From Bacillota bacterium (lineage in GTDB: Bacteria; Bacillota; Clostridia; Christensenellales; UMGS416), in the NCBI GenBank assembly GCA_023428265.1, contig JAEYYW010000010.1, positions 1-18,361 on the forward strand: 18,361 nucleotides of DNA, read 5' to 3'. Of the stretch, positions 1-7,103 are shown in pieces. The position numbers and the translations under genes were made by a program. Position 1 is the stretch's first letter, and every line of letters starts with the position of its first letter. A model generated the notes under the pieces. That model made no database searches, had not been told where the DNA came from, and saw only the letters and a program-made list of their open reading frames with translations.

Positions 1-1073
1 GGCCTGACTGTCGCCGAAGAGTCGCCAAGATATTGGTCACTTAACAGGATTACGGGGATCTGGTATTGCTCCGCCAGACGGAATGCACGGACCGTCTGCC
101 AAAACGCGTCGGCGTGGTGTCGGAGAGCAATCACCATGCGCGGGAATTCGCCCTGTGAGGCGGAGATTACAAATTTCAGGTCGCTCTGCTCTGTGCGTGT
201 GGGCAGGCCTGTGGCAGGCCCGGGCCGCTGCACGTCCACAACGACAAGTGGGAGCTCTGCCATGCCAGACAAGCCCAGTGCCTCTACCATCAACGAGAAC
301 CCGCCGCCGGAGGTGCCCGTCATCGCAACGGCTCCGGCGTAGGACGCACCGATGGCCATGTTGATCGCGGCGATCTCGTCCTCCGCTTGCTCCACCACAA
401 TGCCCGTATCGGCGGCATTAGCCGCCAGATATTCCAAGATCGGCGTGGAGGGGGACATCGGATAGGCGGAATAGAACCGGAGCCCGGCGGCAATGGCTCC
501 AAGGGCCAGCGCCTTGCTGCCGGTGAGGATCATGTCATCGCCAAACGGCCCGCCAAAATGGGGATATCGGCTGCCAACTGCATCGTAACCTGCGGCAGCG
601 GCCTTTAGGTTGGCCTCGAGGAATTCCTCCCTGATGGCGCCCTGGAACACATCTCGGACGGCATTCAGGTCTTCACTGAACAGCTTCATGGCTGCACCGA
701 TCGCCACGCTGCCGGCAACCCGTGGATTCCCGGCTGCCTTTGCCATGCCGCTTATGTCAATCTTTATGGCCTTCGGGTCATCTGTAGCCAGCGAGCTGTC
801 GCACAAGATGAAGCCATCCGATGCAAGCCTGCTCCGATGCAGGTCAATGGTTTCCTCATTGAGTGCAATAATTCCGTCCAGACTGTCACTGTGGCAGAGT
901 ACGGGCTCCGCACCGAACCGGATTTGTGTGAAGTTATGGCCTCCGCGGATGCGGGACATGAAGTCGCGGGATGTGAATACGCTGTACCCTGACCTTTTAA
1001 GGAGCTTCTCCAGCATTGCTACCGTTGTATCGATCCCCTGCCCTGCGGCGCCGCCGATCAACAGATTGTACAT
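1..1073 (-). CDS. korA: 2-oxoacid:ferredoxin oxidoreductase, fused gamma-alpha subunit (KorA type), partial
   Basis: Subunit of a thiamine-pyrophosphate 2-oxoacid:ferredoxin oxidoreductase, a cytoplasmic enzyme that decarboxylates 2-oxoacids to acyl-CoA and reduces ferredoxin. The frame has no stop to the left edge, so about 357 N-terminal residues are visible of the usual ~560-580. It opens with the gamma-domain signature NLLIGGAAGQGIDT, followed by SRIRGGHNFTQIR. From about residue 190 the alpha (pyrimidine-binding) domain begins, with YPMSPSTPILEYL, VEQAEDEIAAINMAIGASYA and TGTSGGGFSLMVEALG. The start at 1073 is supported by AAAGGA about 7 nt upstream on this strand. A beta subunit (korB) would be expected beyond the left edge. 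The exact substrate (2-oxoglutarate, pyruvate or a branched-chain 2-oxoacid) cannot be told from this part. The frame is clean and composition normal. Confidence 0.9.
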   Translation of the reverse strand, partial: MYNLLIGGAAGQGIDTTVAMLEKLLKRSGYSVFTSRDFMSRIRGGHNFTQIRFGAEPVLCHSDSLDGIIALNEETIDLHRSRLASDGFILCDSSLATDDPKAIKIDISGMAKAAGNPRVAGSVAIGAAMKLFSEDLNAVRDVFQGAIREEFLEANLKAAAAGYDAVGSRYPHFGGPFGDDMILTGSKALALGAIAAGLRFYSAYPMSPSTPILEYLAANAADTGIVVEQAEDEIAAINMAIGASYAGAVAMTGTSGGGFSLMVEALGLSGMAELPLVVVDVQRPGPATGLPTRTEQSDLKFVISASQGEFPRMVIALRHHADAFWQTVRAFRLAEQYQIPVILLSDQYLGDSSATVR

Positions 1074-1123
1074 CGTTGTTCCTTTCCCTATCATTATGAA
1101 AATTCTTTGTTTCCATTGCTGAA

Positions 1124-1154
1124 AATTGTCGTATAATTGTCGTAGAACATTATA
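1124..1154 (-). promoter_or_regulatory. korA promoter with tandem 11-bp repeat
   Basis: On the minus strand a perfect TATAAT lies at 1154-1149, about 75 nt before the korA start. The -35 region is weak (TTATTA with a 16-nt spacer). Just downstream, at the expected transcription start and leader, TACGACAAT occurs twice (1144-1136 and 1133-1125) with an 11-bp period, one helical turn. Direct repeats at this place are a plausible operator. The regulator is unknown. Confidence 0.4.
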
Positions 1155-1575
1155 ATAGAAATCTATTTGATAATAAATAGTTCTTGAATAATAAGCTTTT
1201 TGCTTAATAGAGCAGACGGCCTTATTATATGTGAAAAGAGAAAGTCGGAGGATATTGGATGGATGCAAAAGCGGATAGAACAATACTTCTACCATCCACT
1301 CTACGAATGTGTTTGGTGGACTCCATCTGCCATATCGCGCGCAAACATATATTCCAGTGATCTGATCGTCAATTTATCGGAGAGTAATCCTGAGAGTCTA
1401 TATTGACAATCTGATAAGTAATCTGATACTCAGCAGTTATCTCATCGAATTAAGCGAAATGAAAGGTTGAACACCTGAAATCCGAATATGTTGAAAAATC
1501 AGTTTTCTAGTTTTTGAAAAGCATCAAGAAATATTTTACACACTAAAATTGGAAGTAACGTTTCATGATGAAGTA

Positions 1576-1604
1576 TTGAAAACAACATTATTTCATGAAA
1601 TAAT
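1576..1604 (+). promoter_or_regulatory. Likely sigma-A promoter of the ABC transporter operon
   Basis: TTGAAA (1576-1581), a 17-nt spacer and AATAAT (1599-1604) form a reasonable vegetative promoter. It would give a leader of about 40 nt before the start at 1650. The spacer and -10 are covered by the perfect palindrome at 1587-1604, so a bound protein would block polymerase. Confidence 0.45.
1587..1604. promoter_or_regulatory. Perfect 18-bp palindrome, candidate operator
   Basis: ATTATTTCATGAAATAAT is identical to its own reverse complement. A related half, TTTCATGATGAA with the odd palindrome TTCAT-G-ATGAA (1562-1572), lies 30 bp upstream, so two sites may exist. The position over the -10 suggests repression of the ABC operon, by a regulator not seen intact in the window. 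Confidence 0.45.
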
Positions 1605-1649
1605 AATGGGAATAAATTGATTTGCGAAATAGAAGGAAAAGTGCAAGTC

Positions 1650-2870
1650 ATGTTTTCCCTGAGAACCGCGATTCTGAATATCAGCCGCCGTAAGAGCAAA
1701 AGCATGCTGGTCATTTTGACGGGTATGGTCATCGTTACTTTCGTTTTCTATTATATGAATAACATAGAAATCAACCGTAAAGAACTTTTATCCCTGCCGC
1801 AGGCACTTCCGGTATCCGCGCAAATTGAAAACCTGAGCGGCACGCGGATTGTCGGCCTGGAAATACAATCCGAAATGGTCGATCAGATTGCAGGTTCCGG
1901 ATATGTTAAAGACCTTTTTTATACGGCGAGGCTGGCCGCCAACTTCACATCTGTCCCCAATGAAACCGAGAAATACAAGCAGATATCGATCATGGGCGCC
2001 AATGACGCCCAAGCACTTCCCGGCTTGAAAGATGGTCAGACGCAATTTTTAGACGGGTATAACCTGGGCTTTTTGCATAGTCAGGAAGCCGTCTGCCTGG
2101 CGGACACAAACTTTTTGAACCAGAATAACTGTTCGCTTGGAGACACGGTCGATCTTGTTTTGTATTGCCTAAAAGCCAATACGGACGGTACGCAGTTCAC
2201 GTTTGTGCCATTGGGAAAAGCCAGCCTGCGTATTGTGGGTGAGATGGATCCCGCTGCCATGAAGGATTATGGGGGCATCAACCTGCTGTGCCCAACAAGT
2301 TGGGTAAAAGCGCAAGACACCCAGGCTGGCCAGGATTTTACGCTGGATTCAGCAGGTTTTACCGTATCGGACCCCTTGAAACTGGACGCATTTAAAGCGG
2401 CGATGAAGAAGCTGTACCTGCTGCCCGTCAACCGTATGACGCAGCCTTCCATCAAAGGGTGCGCACTCAGCGTGAAGGACGAAACTTTTATCGCCACAGC
2501 CGGTCGCGTGAAGAACACGCTCTCCCTGCTCTATTTCTTCGCGTTTGTCATTTTGTTCGTCATCGCCCTGATAGGTTACGCCGTCGCCTACCTGCTGATG
2601 CAGGGCAGGCGGGCCGATATTGCGGTGATGCGGTCTTTGGGGAACAGCCGGAAGGACTGCGTGCAGATCATGCTGCTCGAATACGGTACGCTGGGGCTGG
2701 CGGGCTGTCTGCTGGGGGTGCTGTGCGCGGCGATCCTCATTGGGCTCAATGCCAGCGCGCTGTGGATCGCGCCGCTCTTTTTGCTCAGCTTAATGCTCGG
2801 CGTACTGGCGGCGGTGTTGCAAATCAGCAAACTCAACACCATGACGGGGCTCGTCAAAATGGAATCATGA
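1650..2870 (+). CDS. ABC transporter permease, FtsX/MacB type
   Basis: Integral membrane subunit of an ABC exporter or lipid/peptide-handling transporter. Topology fits the FtsX/MacB fold: one N-terminal membrane helix (residues ~19-36), a large extracytoplasmic domain (~37-285), then three C-terminal helices (~291-316, 335-355, 360-385). The conserved cytoplasmic loop after helix 2 reads RRADIAVMRSLGNSRKD. The 406-residue length is normal. I chose ATG 1650 because the protein then begins like its family (MFSLRTAILNISRRKSKS). AGAAGGA lies 12 nt upstream, somewhat far; GTG 1641 and TTG 1617 are in-frame alternatives. It is followed after 10 bp by its ATPase, then by a second, larger permease, so the pump is probably a heterodimer. 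The substrate cannot be inferred; antimicrobial peptide resistance or lipoprotein transport are the common roles of such sets. Confidence 0.85.
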   Translation: MFSLRTAILNISRRKSKSMLVILTGMVIVTFVFYYMNNIEINRKELLSLPQALPVSAQIENLSGTRIVGLEIQSEMVDQIAGSGYVKDLFYTARLAANFTSVPNETEKYKQISIMGANDAQALPGLKDGQTQFLDGYNLGFLHSQEAVCLADTNFLNQNNCSLGDTVDLVLYCLKANTDGTQFTFVPLGKASLRIVGEMDPAAMKDYGGINLLCPTSWVKAQDTQAGQDFTLDSAGFTVSDPLKLDAFKAAMKKLYLLPVNRMTQPSIKGCALSVKDETFIATAGRVKNTLSLLYFFAFVILFVIALIGYAVAYLLMQGRRADIAVMRSLGNSRKDCVQIMLLEYGTLGLAGCLLGVLCAAILIGLNASALWIAPLFLLSLMLGVLAAVLQISKLNTMTGLVKMES

Positions 2871-2880
2871 GGGAAAAGAC

Positions 2881-3555
2881 ATGAGCACGATACTGGAAGC
2901 CTGTGGCGTCAGCTACTCGTATGTGAGCAAATACCAGAAAGTCGAAGCCGTCAAACACGCCGCCTGCGTGTTTGAGGCTGGGAAGTTTTACGCCATCATG
3001 GGGCGATCGGGCAGCGGAAAAAGCACGCTGCTCTCACTGCTCGCGGGGTTGGACGATCCCACTTCCGGGGAAATTCTCTTTGAGGGCAAGTCGCTCGCGA
3101 AGGCCGATCGTGACCGTTACCGCAGGGAAACCGCTTCGGTCATTTACCAGTCCTTCAATCTGTTTCCGCTGCTCACGGTGCTGGAAAACGTCATGTACCC
3201 CATGGAACTGCAGGGAAAGAGCCGCAGGCAAGCCGAAGCGCCCGCCGCGGAGCTCCTTGAAGAGGTCGGCCTCAACGCTGCTTTGCACCGCAAATTCCCA
3301 CAGATGCTCAGCGGCGGCGAGCAGCAGCGTGTTGCCATTGCGCGGGCGCTGGCGGTGGGCGGGAAAATCCTGCTGGCGGACGAGCCAACAGGCAACCTGG
3401 ATACCGCCAACGAACAAATGGTCGTAGGACTGATCAAGTCGCTCACCCACGAGCACGGCTATACGGCCATCGTGGTCACCCACAACGACTATGTCGCGTC
3501 CCAGGCGGACCAGATTTTCATCATGAGCGACGGTACGCTTAATACCGGAGAATAA
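2881..3555 (+). CDS. ABC transporter ATP-binding protein, LolD/MacB family
   Basis: Cytoplasmic ATPase that powers the two neighbouring permeases. The 224 residues are the standard length of a stand-alone LolD/MacB-type ATPase. All motifs are intact: Walker A GRSGSGKST (residues 41-49), Q-loop YQSFNLFPLLTVLENV, signature LSGGEQQR (143-150), Walker B ILLADEP with catalytic Glu168, D-loop GNLD, and switch His201 in VVTHND. A purine-rich GAGGGAAAA just before ATG 2881 overlaps the end of the upstream permease gene, showing tight operon structure. The family match is certain; the transported substrate is unknown. Confidence 0.93.
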   Translation: MSTILEACGVSYSYVSKYQKVEAVKHAACVFEAGKFYAIMGRSGSGKSTLLSLLAGLDDPTSGEILFEGKSLAKADRDRYRRETASVIYQSFNLFPLLTVLENVMYPMELQGKSRRQAEAPAAELLEEVGLNAALHRKFPQMLSGGEQQRVAIARALAVGGKILLADEPTGNLDTANEQMVVGLIKSLTHEHGYTAIVVTHNDYVASQADQIFIMSDGTLNTGE

Positions 3556-3575
3556 CGGGAAAGGGGAGCGAAGGC

Positions 3576-5414
3576 ATGGTGGTTCGCAACAGTATCCGGC
3601 AGCTTCTGCGCACGCCGGTCAAAACGCTCTTCTTTTTGCTGCTGCTCGCCTGCACGGCTGCTTTTTTCATGCTGGGCTACAACCTGTGGAATATAGCCAA
3701 CCGCAACATCGATAAAATCAACCAATCCTATACCACAATCGGCACGGTGCAGCAAAAATCCACATCCCTGGGAACAAATGCGATGTGGAATGCTTATAAA
3801 AAGAGCTACACCTATTCCACTTATTCCACCTACGGAAGCCCGATACCCATATCCACGCTGGATTTCAAGGGCGCGAACTATATCCAAAAGCCTGAAAAAA
3901 GGCCCATCTATTACGCATATGACCCCAGCTATGTGATTGACGGTTACGCGGGTTTTGAGCTGGGTTTTAATGCCTATAACTTGATCCTGATGATGCAGCC
4001 GGTGGCGGACTGCGTGCCCAACCAGCCCGTGCTCGTCAAGGTAAAGAAAGTGCTCTGGGGCAGCCTCACGGAATCCGTAGACAAGATATGGTTCTGTGAC
4101 AGTACCAATGAGAAAGCTAAGCCGCTTTTCGCTGACAAAACGTATATTGTTTCCCTCCAAACGGATATGTACTATGCGATCAGCGAAGGCTTCGATAAAA
4201 CCGTATACGCGCCGGCAATGAGCATTCAGGGGGCGCAATACCATAAAGACGGCACAGCGCTGAAAAATATTGAGGAAATCACAACCCCATGGGACGAGGT
4301 TACAGATCACTTTTTTGACTCACAAAGAGGCAAGCAATGGCAGACGCTGATCGACAGCTTTGCAAGACTGAAGCATACGATTACGGTAGTGCCCACCAAC
4401 AGTACGAAACTGCTGATGACGTTCTTCACCGGCGACTCAAGGGTTCTGGATGGGCGTGACATCAGCGCGGATGAGTATAAAAACGGTGATAAGGTGTGCC
4501 TGCTCTCCAGCTATTTCGCCAAGAACAACCATCTTTCCGTGGGAGACAAATTGAGGTTGCCGCTGTATTACGCGGATTACCATTATTCACCCAGTTATAT
4601 GTGGACGCCGGCAAGCCTGATCAACGCGAAAGGGGAAAGCTATTCCGCCTTTGAGGATAGCGTTTATACCGTCGTAGGCACCTATAACGCGGCCCCGCAG
4701 AGTTCCATGAATACGTATGACCTCGGGCAGAATACGGTTGTGATTCCGTTTGCCTCGGTGAAAAACAGTGACGAAGACAATATCGTGGCGGCTGGACCCA
4801 TGATGGCCTATTCCACCTCGTTCCAGATTCCCAACGGCCAGATCAAGCAGTTCATGGCTGCCTGGCAGAAGTTGGGGAACAACGGCCTGGATATCCAGTT
4901 TTACGACAAGGGCTACACCAAGATTATGGCCGGGCTGGATAACATGCGCAGCACCGCGATGATACTGTTTGCCGTGGGCGCTGTAACCACACTGTTCGTC
5001 GTAATCCTGTTCTGCCACCTGTTCATCACCAAGCAGCGCAAGCGCACGGCGATCGAGCGGTCCCTGGGGATGAGCACCAGGCGCTGCGCGGCTTCCATGC
5101 TCGTGGGTATGCTGCTGATTGTCGTTGCCGCATACGCTATGGGTTTAGCTGCCAGTGCGGGCGCAACCACCCTGGCGGTGAACGTAATGAATGGAAACGG
5201 TCACGGACCCTATGATACGGCGTTCAGCGACTGGGTCAACAGCGTGGACGCGAAGGCTTCAGAAGGCCAATCAATTACCGCGGATGGCGGAATTGCCGGG
5301 GGAGCGCTGGCGGGAGCCGCGGTCATTCCCATGGTACTGCTCATCGCCCTGGTTGATATTCGTGGCAATTTAAAAAGTGAACCGTTGAAATTGCTCGGCG
5401 AAAAAGAACGGTAA
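3576..5414 (+). CDS. ABC transporter permease, FtsX/MacB type, large
   Basis: Second membrane subunit of the transporter, 612 residues. It has an N-terminal helix (~17-37), a very large extracytoplasmic domain (~38-455), and three C-terminal helices (~461-485, ~505-530, ~572-595). The conserved loop after helix 2 reads AIERSLGMSTRRCAASM, as in FtsX/MacB permeases. The outer domain is rich in Tyr, Ser and Thr near its start (residues ~70-90), and is much larger than that of the first permease, so the pair is asymmetric. GGGGAG lies 7 nt before ATG 3576. The gene stops at 5414, and restriction-enzyme-like sequence starts almost at once in another frame with no visible terminator, so the DNA junction falls right at this gene's 3' end. 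The last residues could have been altered by that event. Confidence 0.85.
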   Translation: MVVRNSIRQLLRTPVKTLFFLLLLACTAAFFMLGYNLWNIANRNIDKINQSYTTIGTVQQKSTSLGTNAMWNAYKKSYTYSTYSTYGSPIPISTLDFKGANYIQKPEKRPIYYAYDPSYVIDGYAGFELGFNAYNLILMMQPVADCVPNQPVLVKVKKVLWGSLTESVDKIWFCDSTNEKAKPLFADKTYIVSLQTDMYYAISEGFDKTVYAPAMSIQGAQYHKDGTALKNIEEITTPWDEVTDHFFDSQRGKQWQTLIDSFARLKHTITVVPTNSTKLLMTFFTGDSRVLDGRDISADEYKNGDKVCLLSSYFAKNNHLSVGDKLRLPLYYADYHYSPSYMWTPASLINAKGESYSAFEDSVYTVVGTYNAAPQSSMNTYDLGQNTVVIPFASVKNSDEDNIVAAGPMMAYSTSFQIPNGQIKQFMAAWQKLGNNGLDIQFYDKGYTKIMAGLDNMRSTAMILFAVGAVTTLFVVILFCHLFITKQRKRTAIERSLGMSTRRCAASMLVGMLLIVVAAYAMGLAASAGATTLAVNVMNGNGHGPYDTAFSDWVNSVDAKASEGQSITADGGIAGGALAGAAVIPMVLLIALVDIRGNLKSEPLKLLGEKER

Positions 5415-6195
5415 CCTTGCTTTTAAGCCTGATGTCAGCAAGCTCACAGACATCGACCTCAAGAAGCTGGACAACAAGCTGAGGCTGCAACAAATAGTGT
5501 TCGAGACAGCGGTCAATATCTTTGACCTGACGAAGGATTCATGGCAAGGCAAAGGCACAAAACACTACTTGCTTGCCCAGATCATTCGGTTGACAGAGGC
5601 ATTCCTTGCTTCCGACCGGATAAGAATCCTCCCCCAGGTGGACGCGGAGAACGAGGTCAAGCGGCGCATCCTGTTGATGCTCAACATGGGTAAAATCGTC
5701 CAGCATCTTTGGGGCTATATCAAGCATGAAAACACGGTCAAGCTGGTTCCGGTGTTCGACCGTGACAAGCCCATCCGCTCCACGGGAGACATGCCCATCT
5801 GGTACACCGGGAAGCCCTGCGAGGTCACGAAGAAGTCCCATATTAGCCATTGCGTCTATGACAGCGCTTGGGAGGCCGCAGAAGCCTTCCAGATCGAGGG
5901 CAATGATAATGTGCAGGCGTGGGCAAAGAATGATCACCTGGGCTTTGAGATCACCTACCTGCACGAAGGCGTTGCCCATAAATACCGCCCTGACTTCTTT
6001 ATTCGGTTCGTAAACGGCATATCATTAATCCTTGAAGTCAAGGGACAGGACTCACCCAAGGAGAAATCCAAGCGGGCAGCCCTTGCCGAGTGAGTAGAGG
6101 CAGTGAATGAGCATGGCGGGTTCGGGAGATGGGCGTGGGCGGTGTCGTATGCGCCGGTGGATGTAGCAGACATATTGGCTAAACACGAGATTTGA
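5415..6195 (+). pseudogene. Type III-like restriction enzyme (Res) C-terminal fragment with in-frame stop
   Basis: C-terminal ~260 codons of a type III-like restriction endonuclease subunit, resembling BPTD_3080-type enzymes. The helicase part (most of a ~900-1000-residue protein) is missing. Family-like sequence begins at about 5413-5422 (FKPDVSKLTDIDLKKLDNKL), directly against the upstream permease stop and without a start codon. The PD-(D/E)xK nuclease motif is visible: RPD (Asp at 5992) and LILEVKG (Glu at 6034, Lys at 6040). At 6091-6093 a TGA interrupts the frame where Trp is expected (ALAE-stop-VEAVNEHGGFGRWAW), and the frame continues cleanly to TGA 6193-6195. A product could start at GTG 5497 and end at 6093 (198 residues), but without its motor domain it should not restrict DNA. 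The TGA is not recoded, because other genes here use TGA as a true stop. Confidence 0.8.
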
Positions 6196-6211
6196 AGGAG
6201 AGTGAGCTGTA

Positions 6212-6571
6212 ATGCCAAACAAGAAAATGCTAACGGAACTTGCCCTGATAATTATCGGTTATGCCCAGAAGAAGGAAACAGTAACTTATGGGAAATTATC
6301 TCGAGACGTTGATGGTTGCATTTCACCTGAAAACATGCGGCTCCATCTTGGCCCCATATCAACTGTCTGTCATGAGGAAGGTTTTCCTATGCTATCGGCA
6401 ATTGTTGTGAACCAAGGTGGGATGCCGGGAGATGGGTATTTCGGGCTGTACGAAGAGCTATATGGTACATTGAAAGATGCTGATAAAGACTGGGAGCGAG
6501 AGTGTGACAAGGTATATGCAGTTGCAGACTGGTCTCCAGTCATCAAGCGGCTACGAGAAGGACGATTTTAG
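6212..6571 (+). CDS. Small conserved-looking protein of unknown function
   Basis: Intact frame of 119 residues, not assigned to a named family. GAAGGAG (6194-6200) lies 11 nt upstream of ATG 6212 and overlaps the end of the restriction pseudogene, so the two were probably one operon. The N-terminal half (GYAQKKETVTYGKLSRDV, then RLHLGPISTVCHEEGFPMLS) resembles the winged-helix part of O6-alkylguanine methyltransferases or alkyltransferase-like proteins. There is no PCHR active site; the equivalent place reads TVCHEEG. The following AIVVNQGGMPGDGYFG is the most family-like stretch. The C-terminal half is charged and probably helical. There is no signal peptide or membrane segment. Base composition is AT-richer than kdp. 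Location beside a restriction gene suggests a DNA-binding or defence-associated accessory role, which is inference only. Confidence 0.7.
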   Translation: MPNKKMLTELALIIIGYAQKKETVTYGKLSRDVDGCISPENMRLHLGPISTVCHEEGFPMLSAIVVNQGGMPGDGYFGLYEELYGTLKDADKDWERECDKVYAVADWSPVIKRLREGRF

Positions 6572-6595
6572 ACAACAAACGAAAGGATGATAATT

Positions 6596-6875
6596 ATGGC
6601 GATGGAAAAAGTCACCATCACCTACAGCAGCAAACCGATTTTCCGTAGTAGGTTTGGCGATGATATGATCGGAGTGAAGGCACTTGAGCTGGATGCACCG
6701 CAATATGACAAGATGCCGAAATGGACTTCAATGAGCCATGGAGCATAACAGATATATTGAAAGAACATAACATACCAGAAGCATACCAGAAGCTGACAGC
6801 TGGTGCGTAGAGGTTTTGTTCCACGACTCACATAAGATATGGAGGTCATGGGACGGAAAAGTGTTTGATGACTGA
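6596..6875 (+). pseudogene. Small unknown gene broken by two frameshifts
   Basis: AAAGGA (6582-6587) lies 8 nt before ATG 6596. The first frame encodes KVTITYSSKPIFRSRFGDDM and stops at TAA 6746-6748 (50 residues). Natural-looking sequence continues in a second frame from about 6718 (EMDFNEPWSITDILKEHNIP) to TAG 6808-6810. It then continues in a third frame from about 6795 (DSWCVEVLFHDSHKIWRSW) to TGA 6873-6875. Joined, these give a coherent acidic, aromatic-rich protein of ~90 residues, which points to a decayed gene and not three small ones. I do not recognise the family. It follows the 6212 gene by 24 bp, so it was probably in the same operon. Confidence 0.5.
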
Positions 6876-6957
6876 CAGCTCCTTGTATTACATCTATTAT
6901 TCGTGCCGGAGGAAAACGCAGATCGTGTTGACGCAAAACCTCCGATTCATAGGTAAA

Positions 6958-6976
6958 ATGGCCAGGTAACGGCCAT
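6958..6976. repeat. Inverted repeat
   Basis: ATGGCC and GGCCAT form 6-bp arms around a 7-nt loop. It lies just left of the tRNA-Ser fragment, in a stretch with no gene. No T-tract follows, so it is not a standard terminator; it may be a protein site next to the att region. Confidence 0.3.
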
Positions 6977-6981
6977 GAAAT

Positions 6982-6994
6982 GGTGAAACCAAGG
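6982..6994 (+). repeat. Direct repeat, left copy, flanking the tRNA fragment
   Basis: GGTGAAACCAAGG here recurs as GGTGAAAACCAAGG at 7086-7099, about 105 bp away. The two near-identical copies bracket the tRNA-Ser fragment. They could be recombinase or excisionase sites; chance is not excluded. Confidence 0.35.
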
Positions 6995-7019
6995 CGGAAT
7001 GCGGGTTTCCGGGTTCAAC

Positions 7020-7082
7020 TATGACTGGAAATCATGTGTAGGGGTAACTCTACCGTGGGTTCAAATCCCACTCTCTCCGCCA
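7020..7082 (+). tRNA. 3' fragment of tRNA-Ser(GGA), probable attachment-site scar
   Basis: The 3' half of a serine tRNA gene is complete. The anticodon stem TATGA/TCATG encloses loop CTGGAAA, with anticodon GGA at 7027-7029. A long class II variable arm follows (GTAG/CTAC), then the T arm GTGGG-TTCAAAT-CCCAC, acceptor 3' strand TCTCTCC, discriminator G and encoded CCA (7080-7082). The 5' acceptor strand (expected GGAGAGA) and the D arm are absent: the upstream bases do not pair. The fragment begins exactly at the anticodon stem, where many tyrosine integrases recombine, and it keeps its terminator. This is the expected look of the distal end of an element integrated in a tRNA-Ser gene. It cannot make a functional tRNA. 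Confidence 0.8.
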
Positions 7083-7085
7083 AAG

Positions 7086-7099
7086 GGTGAAAACCAAGG
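7086..7099 (+). repeat. Direct repeat, right copy, flanking the tRNA fragment
   Basis: GGTGAAAACCAAGG, one base longer than the copy at 6982-6994. It starts 3 nt after the tRNA CCA end and precedes the terminator. Confidence 0.35.
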
Positions 7100-7103
7100 A
7101 AAC

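Larger units (their letters stand above)
1074..1649. other. AT-rich divergent intergenic region
   Basis: About 575 bp separate korA (minus) from the ABC operon (plus), much richer in AT than either side. No convincing intact gene is present; the longest plus frame (1200-1406) starts with TTG without a good ribosome site. ATCTGAT occurs three times (1360, 1409, 1421), and a consensus TTGACA stands at 1403-1408 without a clear -10. Two stretches read weakly like parts of a TetR regulator in different frames: about 1260-1406, where LRMCLVDSICHIARKHIF passes by a frameshift into SSDLIVNLSESNPESLY, and about 1495-1618 (EKHQEIFYTLKLEVTFHDEV). This could be a decayed regulator gene of the following transporter, but the evidence is thin. 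Confidence 0.4.

Noticed and set aside
610..1122. 170-codon plus-strand frame
   Set aside because: It is the shadow of korA on the opposite strand, which carries clear family motifs.
3489..4310. 273-codon minus-strand frame across the ATPase/permease junction
   Set aside because: It has no family features and overlaps two well-supported plus-strand genes.
6091..6093. TGA as recoded tryptophan or selenocysteine in the restriction gene
   Set aside because: Other genes here end in TGA, and the gene has already lost its N-terminal part, so a nonsense mutation is simpler.
6991..7081. Pairing of GGCGGA (from 6993) with TCCGCC near the tRNA 3' end, suggesting a whole tRNA
   Set aside because: It would shift the acceptor stem out of register with the T arm. 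The correct partner of TCTCTCC is GGAGAGA, which is absent upstream, and no D arm is seen.
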